Shown: positions 1-12,257 of the stretch, one piece after another | Layout: the number at the start of each line of letters is the position of its first letter | Numbering within the stretch: position 1 is the first letter of the stretch | From: Collybiopsis luxurians FD-317 M1 | Lineage: Eukaryota > Basidiomycota > Agaricomycetes > Agaricales > Omphalotaceae | DNA length: 60,733 nucleotides | Direction: 5' to 3' | Assembly: GCA_000827265.1 (NCBI GenBank) | Contig: KN834835.1 | Coordinates: 9,579-70,311, forward strand | Notes under the pieces: generated by a model | The model's input: only the letters and a program-made list of their open reading frames with translations | The model's database searches: none | What the model was told of the DNA's origin: nothing | Translations under genes and position numbers: made by a program

Positions 1-24
1 CTACACTCCACCACTCACAGTCTG

Positions 25-1275
25 GTGTGCTGGTCAGAGCAAAAAACCAACTCTGATGAGGCCTCAGCAACTGGAGGCATCTGGCACTCTCTGTCCAACT
101 CCAAAAATAAATCTATCCCACTCCCAAAAACCCTTAGGCAGACATCCCCAACTGCAGAATTAGTGGCTACCTTAACTGCTCTGCAGGAAGCTGATCCCTC
201 TCAACCCCTCATCATTGTACTACTAGGGGAACAGAACATTAAAAGGATTTCAAATGACCTACAAAAATGGGAGCATAGGGGATTCTCCAAGATTAAGGAT
301 GGGAAGGTCTACAGAGCCCTCCTATCTGCCCTGAGACAATGAAGGGCACCTACCCTAAGAATGGATTTCACTGCCTATACAGGGGTCTCACAATTGGTCA
401 AGAACCCAAGTGCTGTGCCATGGACTGTCAATCTGGTAGCCCATGACCAGTTTACCCTTAAAGGTGTTCACCTGTCAGACCTTACCCAGTCCCTGGCCTA
501 CTCCAAGATCATGGAGAGCCACCAAGTCAAGCCCTGAAAAGAAACTGAGAAGATGCTCCAATCTGTCAAGGCAGCTGTGAGCAGGCACAACCACAAAACC
601 CCACCCACCCAGCGAATCTGGTTAGCAGTCCGTAGCCCTAATCTTTGTAGAAGAGTCAAAGAATTCCTTTTTGAGCTTATGCATGGTGCACAATGGATTG
701 GGAATCGATGGAAGCACATCAATGGCTATGAGAGCCGGGCTATGTGCCAACAATGCAATGAACTAGAAAACATGGAATACATTTTAATCTCTTGCCAACA
801 GCCCCACCAGAGCCTCATCTGGGAGCTTGCCTCCAGCATCTGGCCTAAAGAATATGGCCCATGGCCTGATATCTCGCTCGGGACCATACCTGGATGCTCC
901 CTTCTCCAATTTCATGATGAAAGACATAATATTCTACCAGAAGCTCAGAGACTATTCACCATTCTTGTCACTGAGGCTGCCCATCTAATTTGGAAATTAT
1001 GCTGTGAAATTGTTATTGACTGCAATGGGAAGAACATCTCAGTAACTGAAGCTTACAACAGATTCAAGAGTGCCATTAATGAACAGCTACAATGTGATAT
1101 TTGCCAAACCAATCAGTTTAGATGGAAACACTGTGCTATCTCAAAGTCCTTGGTCAAGCTCACCTGGGACCCTGTGATCAAACTCTCCCCAGACCTTCCA
1201 AATGATTGGGTAGGAAAGTCCGAGGTTTTAGTGGGTTTTGAGCCCTTAACTAGCTTTGTTGCTGATCCACCCTGA
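25..1275 (+). pseudogene. Retroelement 3' ORF relic: RNase H-like region plus RT-type zinc-binding region
   Basis: One reading frame runs through this interval, broken only by TGA at 340-342 and TGA at 535-537. The first part resembles the RNase H-like segment found in basidiomycete retroelement proteins (a TAELVATLTAL stretch, then KWEHRGF and LRQ before the first stop). The last part has the zinc-binding signature of reverse-transcriptase tails: a CQQCNELENMEYILISC stretch around 740-800, preceded by residues like the usual FL-x-H-x-x-x-IG-x-x-W segment. It ends in a C-terminal region of about 150 residues without a clear motif. The 5' reverse transcriptase part would lie outside the window. 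Both stops can be restored by a single C-to-T reversal (CGA to TGA). I infer a dead copy of a non-LTR-like element; a domesticated host gene is less likely because of the stops. Confidence 0.7.
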
Positions 1276-2673
1276 CTTTGCAGGACAGCGCTTTGGACTG
1301 ACCAACAGCCCTAATGCTCAAGAGCCCCACACTACTGTGAGCACGGTGTGCAGATGCCCCCTGGGCCCAGTGCATTTCCTTGGAGGTGGTGCCTTTTTGG
1401 CTCTTCCCTTTCCCCTGAAGGTTTTCTGACTTAATAAGTTTTCCCTTCACTATTTACAGTAGATACAGGGACCAGCACTAGATGCAGTTGCCTATTCTAC
1501 AGGTCTTCAATGACCAATGTATCACCAAAAAAAAAAAAAAAGAAGATATACATATCAGTTGTACTTTGATGTGGACAAGACTTTTGTACTTAGAATTTTT
1601 TGAGACAATGAATTTTTCAAACTCATGGTAAACAGCCACTTGAGAGTGCAATACATGCAGATTATAAGCACAATAAACAAGTTTTTTTCTGTCTTTTATT
1701 ACCATTTGAAATGAGTCCACTAGACTTGGCACTGTACTGTATACAGGTACAGCCATATTTAATATGGGTCAAAAGTTTTCTGGTTAATTGTACCAGACTG
1801 GAGAATTTGACTTGAAAAGCAATATGACATGGGAACAGGTTGTATACCATCCACACACAGTTGCACACCCATGAGACAGTGCAAACACAAAATTTTATGG
1901 AGATGTACTATTTAGTATTAGTGAGAAAAATTGGTCAGGCTGCACACTATGAATTACCCCACAGCAAAGCAATTGAAATGGCTCTGGCCAGTTATCTCCC
2001 AAATTTTAAACATCATTGGGCACACTGCTATTCGAAGTTATGCAGATTAAATTACCATTAGTTAGTGGCCAAATAGCTTCTGCTTCAAAGTTAAGACCAG
2101 CATGACCCAAGGACATCACCAAACTCTAAGCACACATATTCCCTTAAACTGTGCCAGCACAGCAATTGGTCATCTTGAATGCTATGATGTGAGAAAATTG
2201 CTGTACATCATAGCCTCTAAGGTAGATTAAGTTGTTCTGAGCTTGTTCAATGATTCACATCCAAGCTTCATGCATCAGGGCTCACTGTAGAGTATGTACT
2301 TGCCTGCCTGTAACTTTACTGGCAGTGGTTGAGTAGACTCACTGGCTCCAGAGTCCAGTGACAAGTGGACCCAATGTCATACTGTATTACAACTGGTACA
2401 GCTGTAAACACAGATGAATATTACATTGCCATTACTCTATCATACTGTTTAATCCTTGCCTGCTCTGGATGGCACAGTCCTGGTACTGTATCATGGTACC
2501 TGTAAACTTTACATAGATGGACATGGTGCCACACCCTAATGGAAGCCAATCACTTACTGTAGCCATTCAAAAATTTCAGCTGTACTTCCAAACCAAGTCC
2601 CTATCCCAAGTGCAACAATGACAATGTGGAAAGTTTTTGAGCACCAGGGGGATTTGGGGGGGGGGGAAGATTA
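1276..2673. other. No gene seen; A run and AT-rich DNA
   Basis: No convincing coding frame is present. A run of 15 A lies at 1527-1541 on the same strand as the retroelement relic. It could be the poly-A end of that element, but no flanking target-site duplication was identified. The rest is moderately AT-rich with only short random open frames. Confidence 0.4.
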
Positions 2674-3435
2674 TTATGAGATCAGTGTAGCTGTCTGGAG
2701 CATGCTGAAGCGAGCAAACTGAAATGTGGTTGCATTGACCACCATGCTGAGCTTATCCTCAATGTCAGCAATGACTTGAGCCACAGTTGTGGATACAGCC
2801 ATAATTGGTAAATCTTTGGGGGTGACTGAACTCAGGGGGAAAGTTATTTGTGCCCCATTCTGATATATTATGTGCTTCATCTACAACTGCACAAATGACA
2901 CCATTCTGAAAGCTCAAATTCTCAAGAATATGTTTATGAAGCTCATTCTTATGCAACATCTATGGTCCAACAAATCCAGTGCAGTATTTTCCGCTGTCAA
3001 ACACCTGCATAAAGGTCAGCAAGAGCTTTCAGTCATGAAAGGATACACCCCTTCAGTTCCCAGGTCAAGTTTTCTGTCTCACTACTGCTGGAGTCCCTAT
3101 CTCATCTAATGACTTTGCCTGTGACTTCCACTCAATGGTCCAATGACAAGTATGATCATCTGAGCTTTCTTCAATGTTACCCCAGGCTGCCAATGATAGA
3201 ACAGAGGGTAGTAGAATGAGAGAGTCTTCCCACCTCTGATCAGTATGTATTCTTGCCCAGTAAGACATTTTGACCTGTGTTCCTCTGGTAGTTGTGTAAA
3301 CACTGGATTCAAATTTCTAAAGAGGTGGGCAAGTGTTTCTTCAGCTTTCTGGGTCTTGGTGTGGTCCAGGAAAGAGAGGTGACAAAAGCCCATGAGGGTA
3401 CAGTTACACACTGTCAAATCATGATTGAGTCTCAC
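2674..3435 (-). pseudogene. RecQ-like DEAD/DEAH helicase relic
   Basis: On the minus strand, three overlapping short frames carry helicase motifs in the correct N-to-C order. The first is a motif I remnant, IRGGKTLSF, near 3220-3240. Next is a segment like the usual VVxxPL motif Ia. The third is motif II, VVDEAHNISEWG, near 2865-2905, followed by a remnant of the PEF stretch. Last is a motif III-like AVSTTVAQVIAD segment near 2770-2800, which resembles the ATSATLPPHVLADV pattern of fungal RecQ-type helicases. The frame changes several times and there are multiple stops, so it cannot be expressed as one protein. Helicases of this family are multicopy and often subtelomeric or repeat-linked in basidiomycetes (family knowledge). 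The N and C termini are not recognisable. Confidence 0.65.
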
Positions 3436-6400
3436 AGGATGTTATCAAAGAATTTAGATTCAAAAACTGGTGTTCAGTGTAAAATTCTTACATACTAGGA
3501 CTGTCTCTTTACTTTTAGAAAGAAGAAGTTTGAAAAATCAGTGTCCTGTTATTTCTCTAAGTCAGAAAGTACTAGTTACTGTGGAAGGTTATGCATCTTC
3601 TGAGCCTTAGTCAGCACTGCTTGTAAGAAACTATATATATTATGACTATATATATATATATATGGCCCCATTTTGGTGCAGTGCTATAGTACCTGCACCA
3701 AAATTCAACAACCGTAAACAAGGAATGAGATGTATAGACACCCCCCGTATGTCAGCTGTATAATATTTGATGGAAGCCAGTGTGCTAGGTGACAGTGTGG
3801 TATGGGTACAGGTAGTGCTCTGACGGCTTGGCTTCATATAGCACAGCTTTGGCTTAGAACCGAAGCTACGTCAAGTGGAGTGGAGCGAAAATCCAAATGA
3901 CAGCTTGAAGTGGCAGATTGACATCTGTTGACAGCTGACTTAGTATCAGCTGCCTAGATTGGAATTGGTGCTGTGGCAGTACAGGATCAGTCCAATGTTG
4001 AGCAACCACAGCCAAAGTTGTCGTTCTTCTGATTATGTCCCAATTTTTCTTGCATGTATATGAAGGCATAAGTGTCCTGAACACAGTGCTGAAGTGTATT
4101 GCTAAATGAATTCCAGAATTCTAGATTTGATGCAATATACGACTTGAGCCGTGGTGCGTCAAGCCATCACCAGTTTTGGATGAGCCAAGCCATTGCAAGC
4201 CAGAGCCTATTGAAGCCACTGTATACTGTACAATGTGGTTACTATATAGATCCCTAACAGAAATGCCCTACTATGACCTTGCAGCAGGATCTCAAAAGCA
4301 TTTCTTGATTTAGCCAGTTCGTGTCAAGCTTCGGCTTTGTGTTACAGCAACTAGGCCATATTGCCCAGCCTTGCAGCTGATGAGCTCAGACTTGCCAACA
4401 TCGGCAGAATTGTTTTGAATTCTCCAAGCTACAATTAACACATTCACAGCAATGAATGTAATACAGTGTTCCACAAATGGTAACTAGGGCACCTACCCGA
4501 GATGGAGAATTTACTCCGTCATCATGTGTGCTCCTCTCTCAACGGTTGTCTTTCTTCCACTTCTTTGATTTGTCCACCCTAGTGTCTCATGTTGTGTACA
4601 TGGGCTCATGGGTTCTTCTTGGTTGAAAAGCTGGTGGACAGCCCATAATACATGTTATATAGTGTTCCCCATGAAACTCTTGTAGTCCAATAGCACCATG
4701 AATTTTTTTTCCCCATCTGTGACTCTGCTGCGACTACATGAAGAATCTGCAAGGCATTAGGTTCTTGGACATAGGGTCTTGGATTGTGAGAGAATGGTGC
4801 TGAATATGTCTGTATAGTTGAGGATGGCAATGAGAAAAGTGCCGCAAAAATTACTCATGAATCAGACATGATTCAAGTTGACCGGGAAACAATACTTTAA
4901 ATGTATGTCCAGACCTGAAGGTATAGTAGAACACTTTATTCTGGTTTATGACTTACCTCGACAGCTGCAAGGACAGAAGAAAGGCTTCTAAGTTGAGCGG
5001 GTAGGAAACTGGATATAGAACATGGCACCCACAATAATCAGCTCCTCGACAACGACAAGGGGAGCAACCTCCTTCCATCCCATGTGACCCCCATTCTTGC
5101 GACACACCTGTACATTGTATCTTTTGGAATGAATGTCTCGGAGCAATGAAGTTGGGTGATCTCCAAAGTGTATTCGCATGCTTCTGGCGCCTTCCATAGC
5201 CCTACCTTTGTGGATTCTTTCATACTTCTCAGTGCTTCAAATACCCCCGCATCTCTCTGTGGCCTCACCCTCACTTAGATAGCTTTCATTCCATTCAATC
5301 CTCGTCTTCCGGTCCTTCAAAATGCACTGGAAAATCCATCCCGAGCCCACAGATGAACTCTAGTGGGAGTAAAGCTTGAAGGGTCAGAAAAATAGGAGGA
5401 TTCATTGGATTTCTGGAGGGAAATGGAAATCTTAGTGCAAACCCCAAGCAACTCACAAGGAAGTAACCGTATCTGAATGTTTCATGACACTTGGACAAAA
5501 AAGACCGGCTATGAAAGGTCAGTAATAGGATTGACCTAGATCCAATAAATCTGAATAGTTTTGCTGTTTCTGCCAAATGAAGCTAGTTGGATAAGATGAA
5601 ATGGCCAGTTTATGCTGGAAACGTCATGGAAAAAACAAACATGAAGGCATAGAGAAGCGGGCGCCTGGCGCCTAAGTTGGGCATCGGAATCTACATGGTT
5701 GTGTTATTTTACAATCATGACCCATTCTACTGCAGCACTTACCTTGAATATCTACCATCAACAATAGGACAAAACAAGAGACAGCTGTGATGCTACTGGC
5801 AGTAGGATAGGCTGGAAATTGCACGGGACCATAGCCCATGCTTCGGTTTGAAAAAGAACGGCCACCCTTAAAGGTAAGTACATATACAATTCTGACCACT
5901 TGTTCGATCTCTGAAATCTTATTGCTTCAGGTTGAGCAGGATCATACAAGCCAAGCGGCAGAGGGTTGATCCAAGGTACCAGAATTCAGAGTCGAGTGCA
6001 TTTAATTGTGAGTAAGTGGATGAATGTATATTCAGTTAACTTTGTGGGTCCATTACCACTCTTTTCCTTCATCGTTCATGGCTGACTCTTTCCGCTACAG
6101 TGTCAAAATAACGAGTGGGGTGGAGTTTTTGTTGGACTCATTGGTTTGCCAGTGAAGACACTGTGGTTAGGAGGGTATCTGGGGGCGGTATTTTTGGGTA
6201 AGTCTCAGTTGTTTCAGCCTTTCAGGCGTGCTGACAATCATTAGTGGGGCATAATTTTTTGAGAAAAAGCCAGGTCAGACCAAGTACGCTTTGCTAGGAC
6301 CAGCCAAGTTGTGTTATCTCTCTTTTTTGCCTGTCACCACCTTCGTCTGCCACAAATTTCTTTCACACTGCATTAGATTTCAGGATTTCTTGTATGTCCG

Positions 6401-6503
6401 CTTCCATTAATCTCTTTCCAGCTTTTTCTAACTGAAAACTGGTTTCTTCCACTTCGCTAAGCCCTCCAGCACCATCATTTGTTCTACTGATATTCTGTGT
6501 ATC
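3436..6503. other. No recognisable gene; AT dinucleotide tract
   Basis: This stretch has only short open frames on both strands. A (TA)n tract lies at about 3643-3662. Some minus-strand frames near 4990-5950 look mildly hydrophobic, and GT-AG pairs of intron size exist: plus 5874-5930, and a minus-strand donor at about 5746. No family was recognised, so no gene is called. Confidence 0.35.
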
Positions 6504-8000
6504 TTGCATTTCTGCCACACTGAAATTTGGGAATTCACATTTTTGCTGCATCGAAATACAGGAATTCATGTACATCTACACCTTCTACAATTCTCTAGCA
6601 GCTTACCTGAACTTCAGACTTCAGTCAATTTTCAGTCTATTCTCGACATTCTACCTTCCATTCAACATCTTCAGCCTATTCATTATGTTGTCTTGGTTTG
6701 TCCAATGACAGCATCGGTGTCAGCGTGTCCTTTTCTTCCTCATTTTTTCCCCTCGCTGTCTCTCTACCTTCCATCCCCAAAAGCCCCTTGCCCCTTGTCG
6801 AAGCATTATCAGTGCAAAAGGACTACCCGAGCATCTACTTCTGGTCCCCCCTCAAGACATTCTTTGTACGAAAGGACCTGACGATAACCTCACGGCTCGT
6901 CTCTTGAATGCGGGGGTTATCTATCCCATTCCTGGTGGGTTCCAGTTTCATATACACAATGTGGAGACATTAGTTGTGTACTGCAAAGGCTTGGCTATGA
7001 GCTGCGTATCCCCTGCTGAAACCCTCGTTGGTCAGTTTGCATTTCCTGGGCATGCAAAGAATTCATTAGAGGCATATTGGACAAGTTCAGCTATGAACTG
7101 TGTATCCCAAACTGAACCTTTTGTTCCTCAGTTTGTGTGTCCTGAGCACGCAAAGGACTCCTTAGAGGCGTACCGGAGAAGTTTGGCTATGAGCTCTGTA
7201 TCCCTAGCCAAACCTCTCATTAGTCAGTTTGCGTTTCCTGAGCACGCAGACTTGATAGAGGCGTACTGGAGAGGTTTGGCTACAAGTTCCAGATCCCTAA
7301 CCGAGCCTCTCATTAGTCAATTTGTGTTTCCTGAGCATGCAAAGGACTCGTTAGAGGTGTGCCAGAGAGATTTAGCTATGAGTTCCATATCCCTTGCTGA
7401 ACCTCTAGTTAGTCAGTTTGCGTTTCCTGAGCATGCAAAGGATTTTGAGCCTGGAACCCACTTGGACTTACATGCCGGGTGGTACTGGACTATGGATCAG
7501 GACTTGGAAAACTCTTTGGAGATTCCTGTCCGCTTCTCTGCTCTCCCTAGTCCGGTGGACATTAATCAAAGGGCCTATGATGCCCTCAACCTGAAACTTA
7601 ACACTTTCCACTTTTGTGGTCCTGCAACTGTTGAATGGGTCTACTGGTTTTTTGAGCCACCGTGGACTGTGAAGATCGGGAGGACCAATAACCTTGCTAG
7701 ACAGATGTACAAATGGAACTGACAATGTCCAAATCCACTACAAATTTGGTGCAGAGCTTATGCAACATTGTACAGGAGCAGTACCGGTACATATGTAGTG
7801 CTTTGAATGATTCTCTGTCTGACTGCTCCATTTCAGAAACGCTCTCTCACTGGAGAATGGAACAGTTTGCCTACGATAGGCCTGTCAAGGAGTGTTGGAC
7901 CTGCGGAGTCTACCATAAGGAACTTTTCACCACATTACATGGAATTGATCCTGTCGATAAGTTAATTTTGTCCATTGTCCGAGAAATGGCGCATATGTAA
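6504..8000 (+). pseudogene. GIY-YIG (T5orf172/MUG113-type) domain gene relic with internal repeats
   Basis: The 3' half encodes the hallmark of the T5orf172/MUG113 branch of GIY-YIG nucleases. A TVKIGRTNNLARQMYKWN segment (about 7668-7719) is followed by QCPNPLQIWCRAYATLY in the same frame. A second piece with a CWTCGVYHKELF motif (about 7890-7930) lies in another frame. TGA at 7720-7722 falls where the family normally has Arg (CGA to TGA). A frameshift near 7770 is needed to reach the last part. Upstream are five 31-32-residue tandem repeats (6991-7443) of the form LAMSSxSLAxPLxSQFxFPEHAKDSLE, and then degenerate frames back to about 6500. In this family the domain is used for DNA binding or cleavage; here it is dead. 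Some of the upstream frame changes could be introns rather than damage. Confidence 0.6.
6991..7443 (+). repeat. 96-bp coding minisatellite, five copies
   Basis: Units start at 6991, 7087, 7183, 7276 and 7372. The third is three bases shorter, so the reading frame is kept. Each unit translates to about 32 residues with a conserved QFxFPEHAKDSLE core. A weaker half copy precedes the first unit (6946-6990). Maintenance of frame across indels suggests the repeats expanded while the host gene was still coding. Confidence 0.8.
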
Positions 8001-10300
8001 TTGCAGTAATATAGATTAAAGCACCTCCTAATATACATGTACATACTGTTCTCGAATGATCTGCTCATTGCACAACTAGTGCATATTTTTGCAATTGAAC
8101 ATGAAATTGATTGGGAGATGTCGGTCTCAGCGTGCGTGGGGGATTCCTAGTTTTTTTTCACCATATTTCAATGAGACTCAAATACGGGCTGCAAATTTTG
8201 GAACTCGGTCATAGACTGTCTCCTACAATCATTAACAGTATTGTATAGCTGCGGAACATCATTGCAGTTCCAAAAACTCATTCAGTTCCTGTTTATCTTT
8301 CATTATCTGTGCAAATATGCTGCTAGAAACGCAGCCATGGAAATAAGCCAAGTACTGGAATCTACTTCGGTAAGGACTACTGGAGTTAGACCGAAACGTA
8401 ATCCCATAGGATCAACCCTCGACGAAATGGTTTCACTGATGGCATTTCCATGGGATCTTGCATCTCACCCAGATTCCAGTTGAACTCAGATCCAATACAT
8501 ATTGCATTTGCATTTTATTTCAGTTGGCAACAATATAACTCGCCGTAGTTCGGTTCATTTAATGATAGTTTCCAGGAATTATTTTGGAAGCAAGACCCTT
8601 CTCGGGCATACAACTGCTGCATTCCAACCAAGGGGCTTGCAGCACTTCAAATTGATTCAATGAAATCTGCCTGCATTATCTTCCAGTAATGCAGGGTACC
8701 ACTATTAACAGCATAGAAATTCTGTGAACGATATTTCAGGATGTGTGGGGGTGTTACCGTAGTAATATTCTGTAGAAACAGAATCTAGTACTATTATTGA
8801 AATTCATTGAAGTTGAGTTACCTCACTGCCCTGAATTAAATCAGCCATAAGATTTACAGATGTCTGGAATAGGTATCATATCTAGACAGATCATAATAAC
8901 CGTAAGTACTAATGGATTTAATTTGATTTCAATGAGACATTACTGCTGCTGGAACACACAAATGACCCATTTAGGGTATGTGAGATTACAGAATAATAAT
9001 GCAGTGAAGTGCACTGAACTCTTTTTCCACGAGTCCTTGCTGCAGCCAAGCTCTAATAGTCATTCCGTGTCCCACCGAATGACCCTATGTGACGTAATAC
9101 ATTATGGAATATCAGTGCACTAGCCAGTGCCACCGTTTAGCTGTAGCAATTTCATCTCACAGCACTCTCATGCTATACATACTGACTTCAGTCACGGCTA
9201 TAATATAATGCCACAGACAGATGATAAGTACTATCACGGTACTGAATTCTATTTCCAAAGAACCTTACTGCAGCTAACATCTGTAGTCCACCATAATGGT
9301 TGTATCAGGCTACGAGTGAGATTATAGAATATCAATGCACCAGCGTGATTCGTGAACAACCAATCATTTATAGTAGAGAAGTGTTATTCTACAGAATTTG
9401 CATGCTACACTCTGAGTCATAGAAATGTATCCTACAACTTATATGCCATTAGCGCTCAGTGACCGGCTCACTGCAATCATATCCAGGCAGATTTTAGGAT
9501 TGAGATTGGGTATAGTAATGGCTTTTTCTGAAGAATATTTCTGTTGTGAGATAGTCATGGAGAAATTATCCTACAGAATTTGTGTGCTGTTAATATTCTC
9601 CTTGATAAATGTGATATATCTCAGGCAGATGTTGATGAAAACTGAACTTCTTGTCCATAGAGTATGACCGCAGTGAGCGGTGCTCACCTATGAGGCATTT
9701 TCCTACAGACTACTATTGCATTTAAAGCCCGATTGGGTCCGACGCTGCAATAAAATGCCGGGGGTACCCAATTCTCTTTCCGCAGAACACTGCTTCAGTG
9801 AGAGACGATTCAGCAATCACTGATTGACATATTAACGCTGAAACATTACTGAACGTCTTTCCTGGCACAGAAAATAACCGCGGTAGCCAAATCCGCTTAT
9901 GGAAATATTATGCTATAGAACGTCCAAAACGATGATTTGGTCACCGAAGTAAGAATTAGGCAAATGGGATGCACAGAACTGAATTTCTTTTCTGAAACAC
10001 ATTTTTGCAGCTGAAATCCATTGCCCAATTGAACGGGCGGTATGTCTGATGACAGTAAATCGACGCCGTGGGCTGCAAGCGACTATAAAAACGTTATGCT
10101 GCAGGATTTTTTTCCGACAAGCTTAGACCAATTCATTTGGACAGAAAAGATATTCTATATGTTGAACCAGGTTTAGCCTCCCGCTGTATCGAAATACATT
10201 CATGATATGTACGGCGTTGCGGGGATTTCAATTCCAGTTTGACACTATTAATATATCTATTATGCTATATGAGTACGTAGCAAATTTGAATTATCCCGCC
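8001..10300. repeat. Degenerate satellite-like region
   Basis: No gene is seen. From about 8550 onward the same short phrases recur in degenerate form. A TTTCCxxAGAAcxcTxCTGCAGC-like phrase occurs near 9020, 9243, 9519, 9766 and 9980. A CTACAGAATTTG-like phrase occurs near 9388, 9576, 9699, 9908 and 10095. ATTATxGAATATCAxTGCAC occurs at about 9103 and 9323. Spacing is roughly 120-270 bp, which suggests an old, eroded tandem array. The unit could not be defined exactly by eye. Confidence 0.45.
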
Positions 10301-10440
10301 GGTGGGCCTTCGAAATGGTTTCAGAAGGACCGCTTTGATTGACGGGCAGTACCTGTTTGGACGCCATAGGACTCGGCACATAACCCTTAATAGCCAAACG
10401 AACGCTCTGTATCAACGAAAAAAAGGCGACTGTACCATCT

Positions 10441-10534
10441 GTTCAAACCGTTTAAACTGTTCAAACAGGTTTAACATCATTGAGGTTTGACAAATAGGTG
10501 CGAGAACAAAGAGCGGTTCAAACAGTTTAAACTG
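10441..10534. repeat. Palindromic GTTCAAAC-GTTTAAAC motifs, left of the gap
   Basis: GTTCAAACCGTTTAAACTG lies at 10441-10459 and is followed directly by TTCAAACAGGTTTAAC. GTTCAAACAGTTTAAACTG lies at 10516-10534. These are near-perfect palindromes built from TTCAAAC and its complement. The same motif family reappears on the right side of the N run. Confidence 0.75.
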
Positions 10535-10895
10535 CGTTAAAGAGAGAAGGTGTAAACGTGGTCGAGTAAGTTTAGACGCCATTACCACAACCCTAAGGAG
10601 ACTTCATTAGCATATTCCGGAACGAGCTCTGAACTGGAACGAACCTGGAACGTAACTTTCATCTAATCCTTGACATTTTTCGCTCCTATGCTGACACTAA
10701 TGCGGTGCTTTCCCGAGGCACCATTATTGCGGCATCTGACGAACCGAATGAACCTCCGGAAGCTCTCGGTGTCATCGTTTAGTTCTGACAAGTGGTACAA
10801 TATTTTGAATAGGACCCGGGCAGTCTCGCTTTGGACAAAATCATCCGGAAGGTTGACTCGAGAGGCGGGGTGATCGAATGGAGTCATAGGTGATG

Positions 10896-11857
10896 NNNNN
10901 NNNNNNNNNNNNNNNNNNNNNNNNNNNNNNNNNNNNNNNNNNNNNNNNNNNNNNNNNNNNNNNNNNNNNNNNNNNNNNNNNNNNNNNNNNNNNNNNNNNN
11001 NNNNNNNNNNNNNNNNNNNNNNNNNNNNNNNNNNNNNNNNNNNNNNNNNNNNNNNNNNNNNNNNNNNNNNNNNNNNNNNNNNNNNNNNNNNNNNNNNNNN
11101 NNNNNNNNNNNNNNNNNNNNNNNNNNNNNNNNNNNNNNNNNNNNNNNNNNNNNNNNNNNNNNNNNNNNNNNNNNNNNNNNNNNNNNNNNNNNNNNNNNNN
11201 NNNNNNNNNNNNNNNNNNNNNNNNNNNNNNNNNNNNNNNNNNNNNNNNNNNNNNNNNNNNNNNNNNNNNNNNNNNNNNNNNNNNNNNNNNNNNNNNNNNN
11301 NNNNNNNNNNNNNNNNNNNNNNNNNNNNNNNNNNNNNNNNNNNNNNNNNNNNNNNNNNNNNNNNNNNNNNNNNNNNNNNNNNNNNNNNNNNNNNNNNNNN
11401 NNNNNNNNNNNNNNNNNNNNNNNNNNNNNNNNNNNNNNNNNNNNNNNNNNNNNNNNNNNNNNNNNNNNNNNNNNNNNNNNNNNNNNNNNNNNNNNNNNNN
11501 NNNNNNNNNNNNNNNNNNNNNNNNNNNNNNNNNNNNNNNNNNNNNNNNNNNNNNNNNNNNNNNNNNNNNNNNNNNNNNNNNNNNNNNNNNNNNNNNNNNN
11601 NNNNNNNNNNNNNNNNNNNNNNNNNNNNNNNNNNNNNNNNNNNNNNNNNNNNNNNNNNNNNNNNNNNNNNNNNNNNNNNNNNNNNNNNNNNNNNNNNNNN
11701 NNNNNNNNNNNNNNNNNNNNNNNNNNNNNNNNNNNNNNNNNNNNNNNNNNNNNNNNNNNNNNNNNNNNNNNNNNNNNNNNNNNNNNNNNNNNNNNNNNNN
11801 NNNNNNNNNNNNNNNNNNNNNNNNNNNNNNNNNNNNNNNNNNNNNNNNNNNNNNNNN
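10896..11857. other. Assembly gap (962 N)
   Basis: A run of N. The palindromic motifs on both sides suggest that the unresolved sequence may be an array of the same repeat; that is inference. Confidence 0.95.
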
Positions 11858-11863
11858 TGAACT

Positions 11864-12240
11864 AGTGTTTAAACGGCTCAAACCACTTTCGAGGGCAAGG
11901 CCGACAGATTTTGGGTTCCATAAGCGTCCAGAATGGTTCGAACCGTTAGAACTAATCGAAACAGCGTGTTTATAGTAATTATTCTGTGTCTGATATCGTT
12001 TTGAACTGTTTGAACCATTTGAATGGCTGGTCAAGTCCTGCTGCATTTGACTGAGCATTTACCTCGTAAACGAGTTCAAACAGTTTGAATAGCTGTTTTT
12101 AAGTGAACATCGTATGTAGTTTTGTATCGGCTCATTGTAAATAATCTAATCTTTTGTAATATTGTCGATATTGAAGGTCCAAGGGATGGTTTGAACCGTT
12201 GAACCATTTGTGGCCTTTTTGAGGTTTTGTTCAAACAAAG
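11864..12240. repeat. Palindromic motif cluster, right of the gap
   Basis: At least six degenerate copies occur: 11864-11886, 11935-11958 (GGTTCGAACCGTTAGAAC), 11999-12027 (GAACTGTTTGAACCATTTG), 12072-12095 (GAGTTCAAACAGTTTGAATA), 12188-12210 (GGTTTGAACCGTTGAACC) and 12225-12240 (GTTCAAAC). All share the TTCAAAC/GTTTGAA dyad. No coding frame overlaps them convincingly. Confidence 0.75.
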
Positions 12241-12257
12241 CTAATGGGGTTTTTGAG

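Noticed and set aside
1527..1541. Poly-A tail proving retroelement insertion
   Set aside because: The A run is on the right strand, but no target-site duplication or continuous element sequence to it could be shown.
4988..5949. Possible membrane-protein gene on the minus strand
   Set aside because: Hydrophobic short frames and intron-like signals were seen, but no family match or consistent joined frame.
6991..7443. CRISPR-like array
   Set aside because: The repeats are contiguous 96-bp coding units without spacers, in a fungal context.
10841..12058. Very long open frames across the N run on both strands
   Set aside because: They exist only because N codons hide stops; the real flanks are repeat-like.
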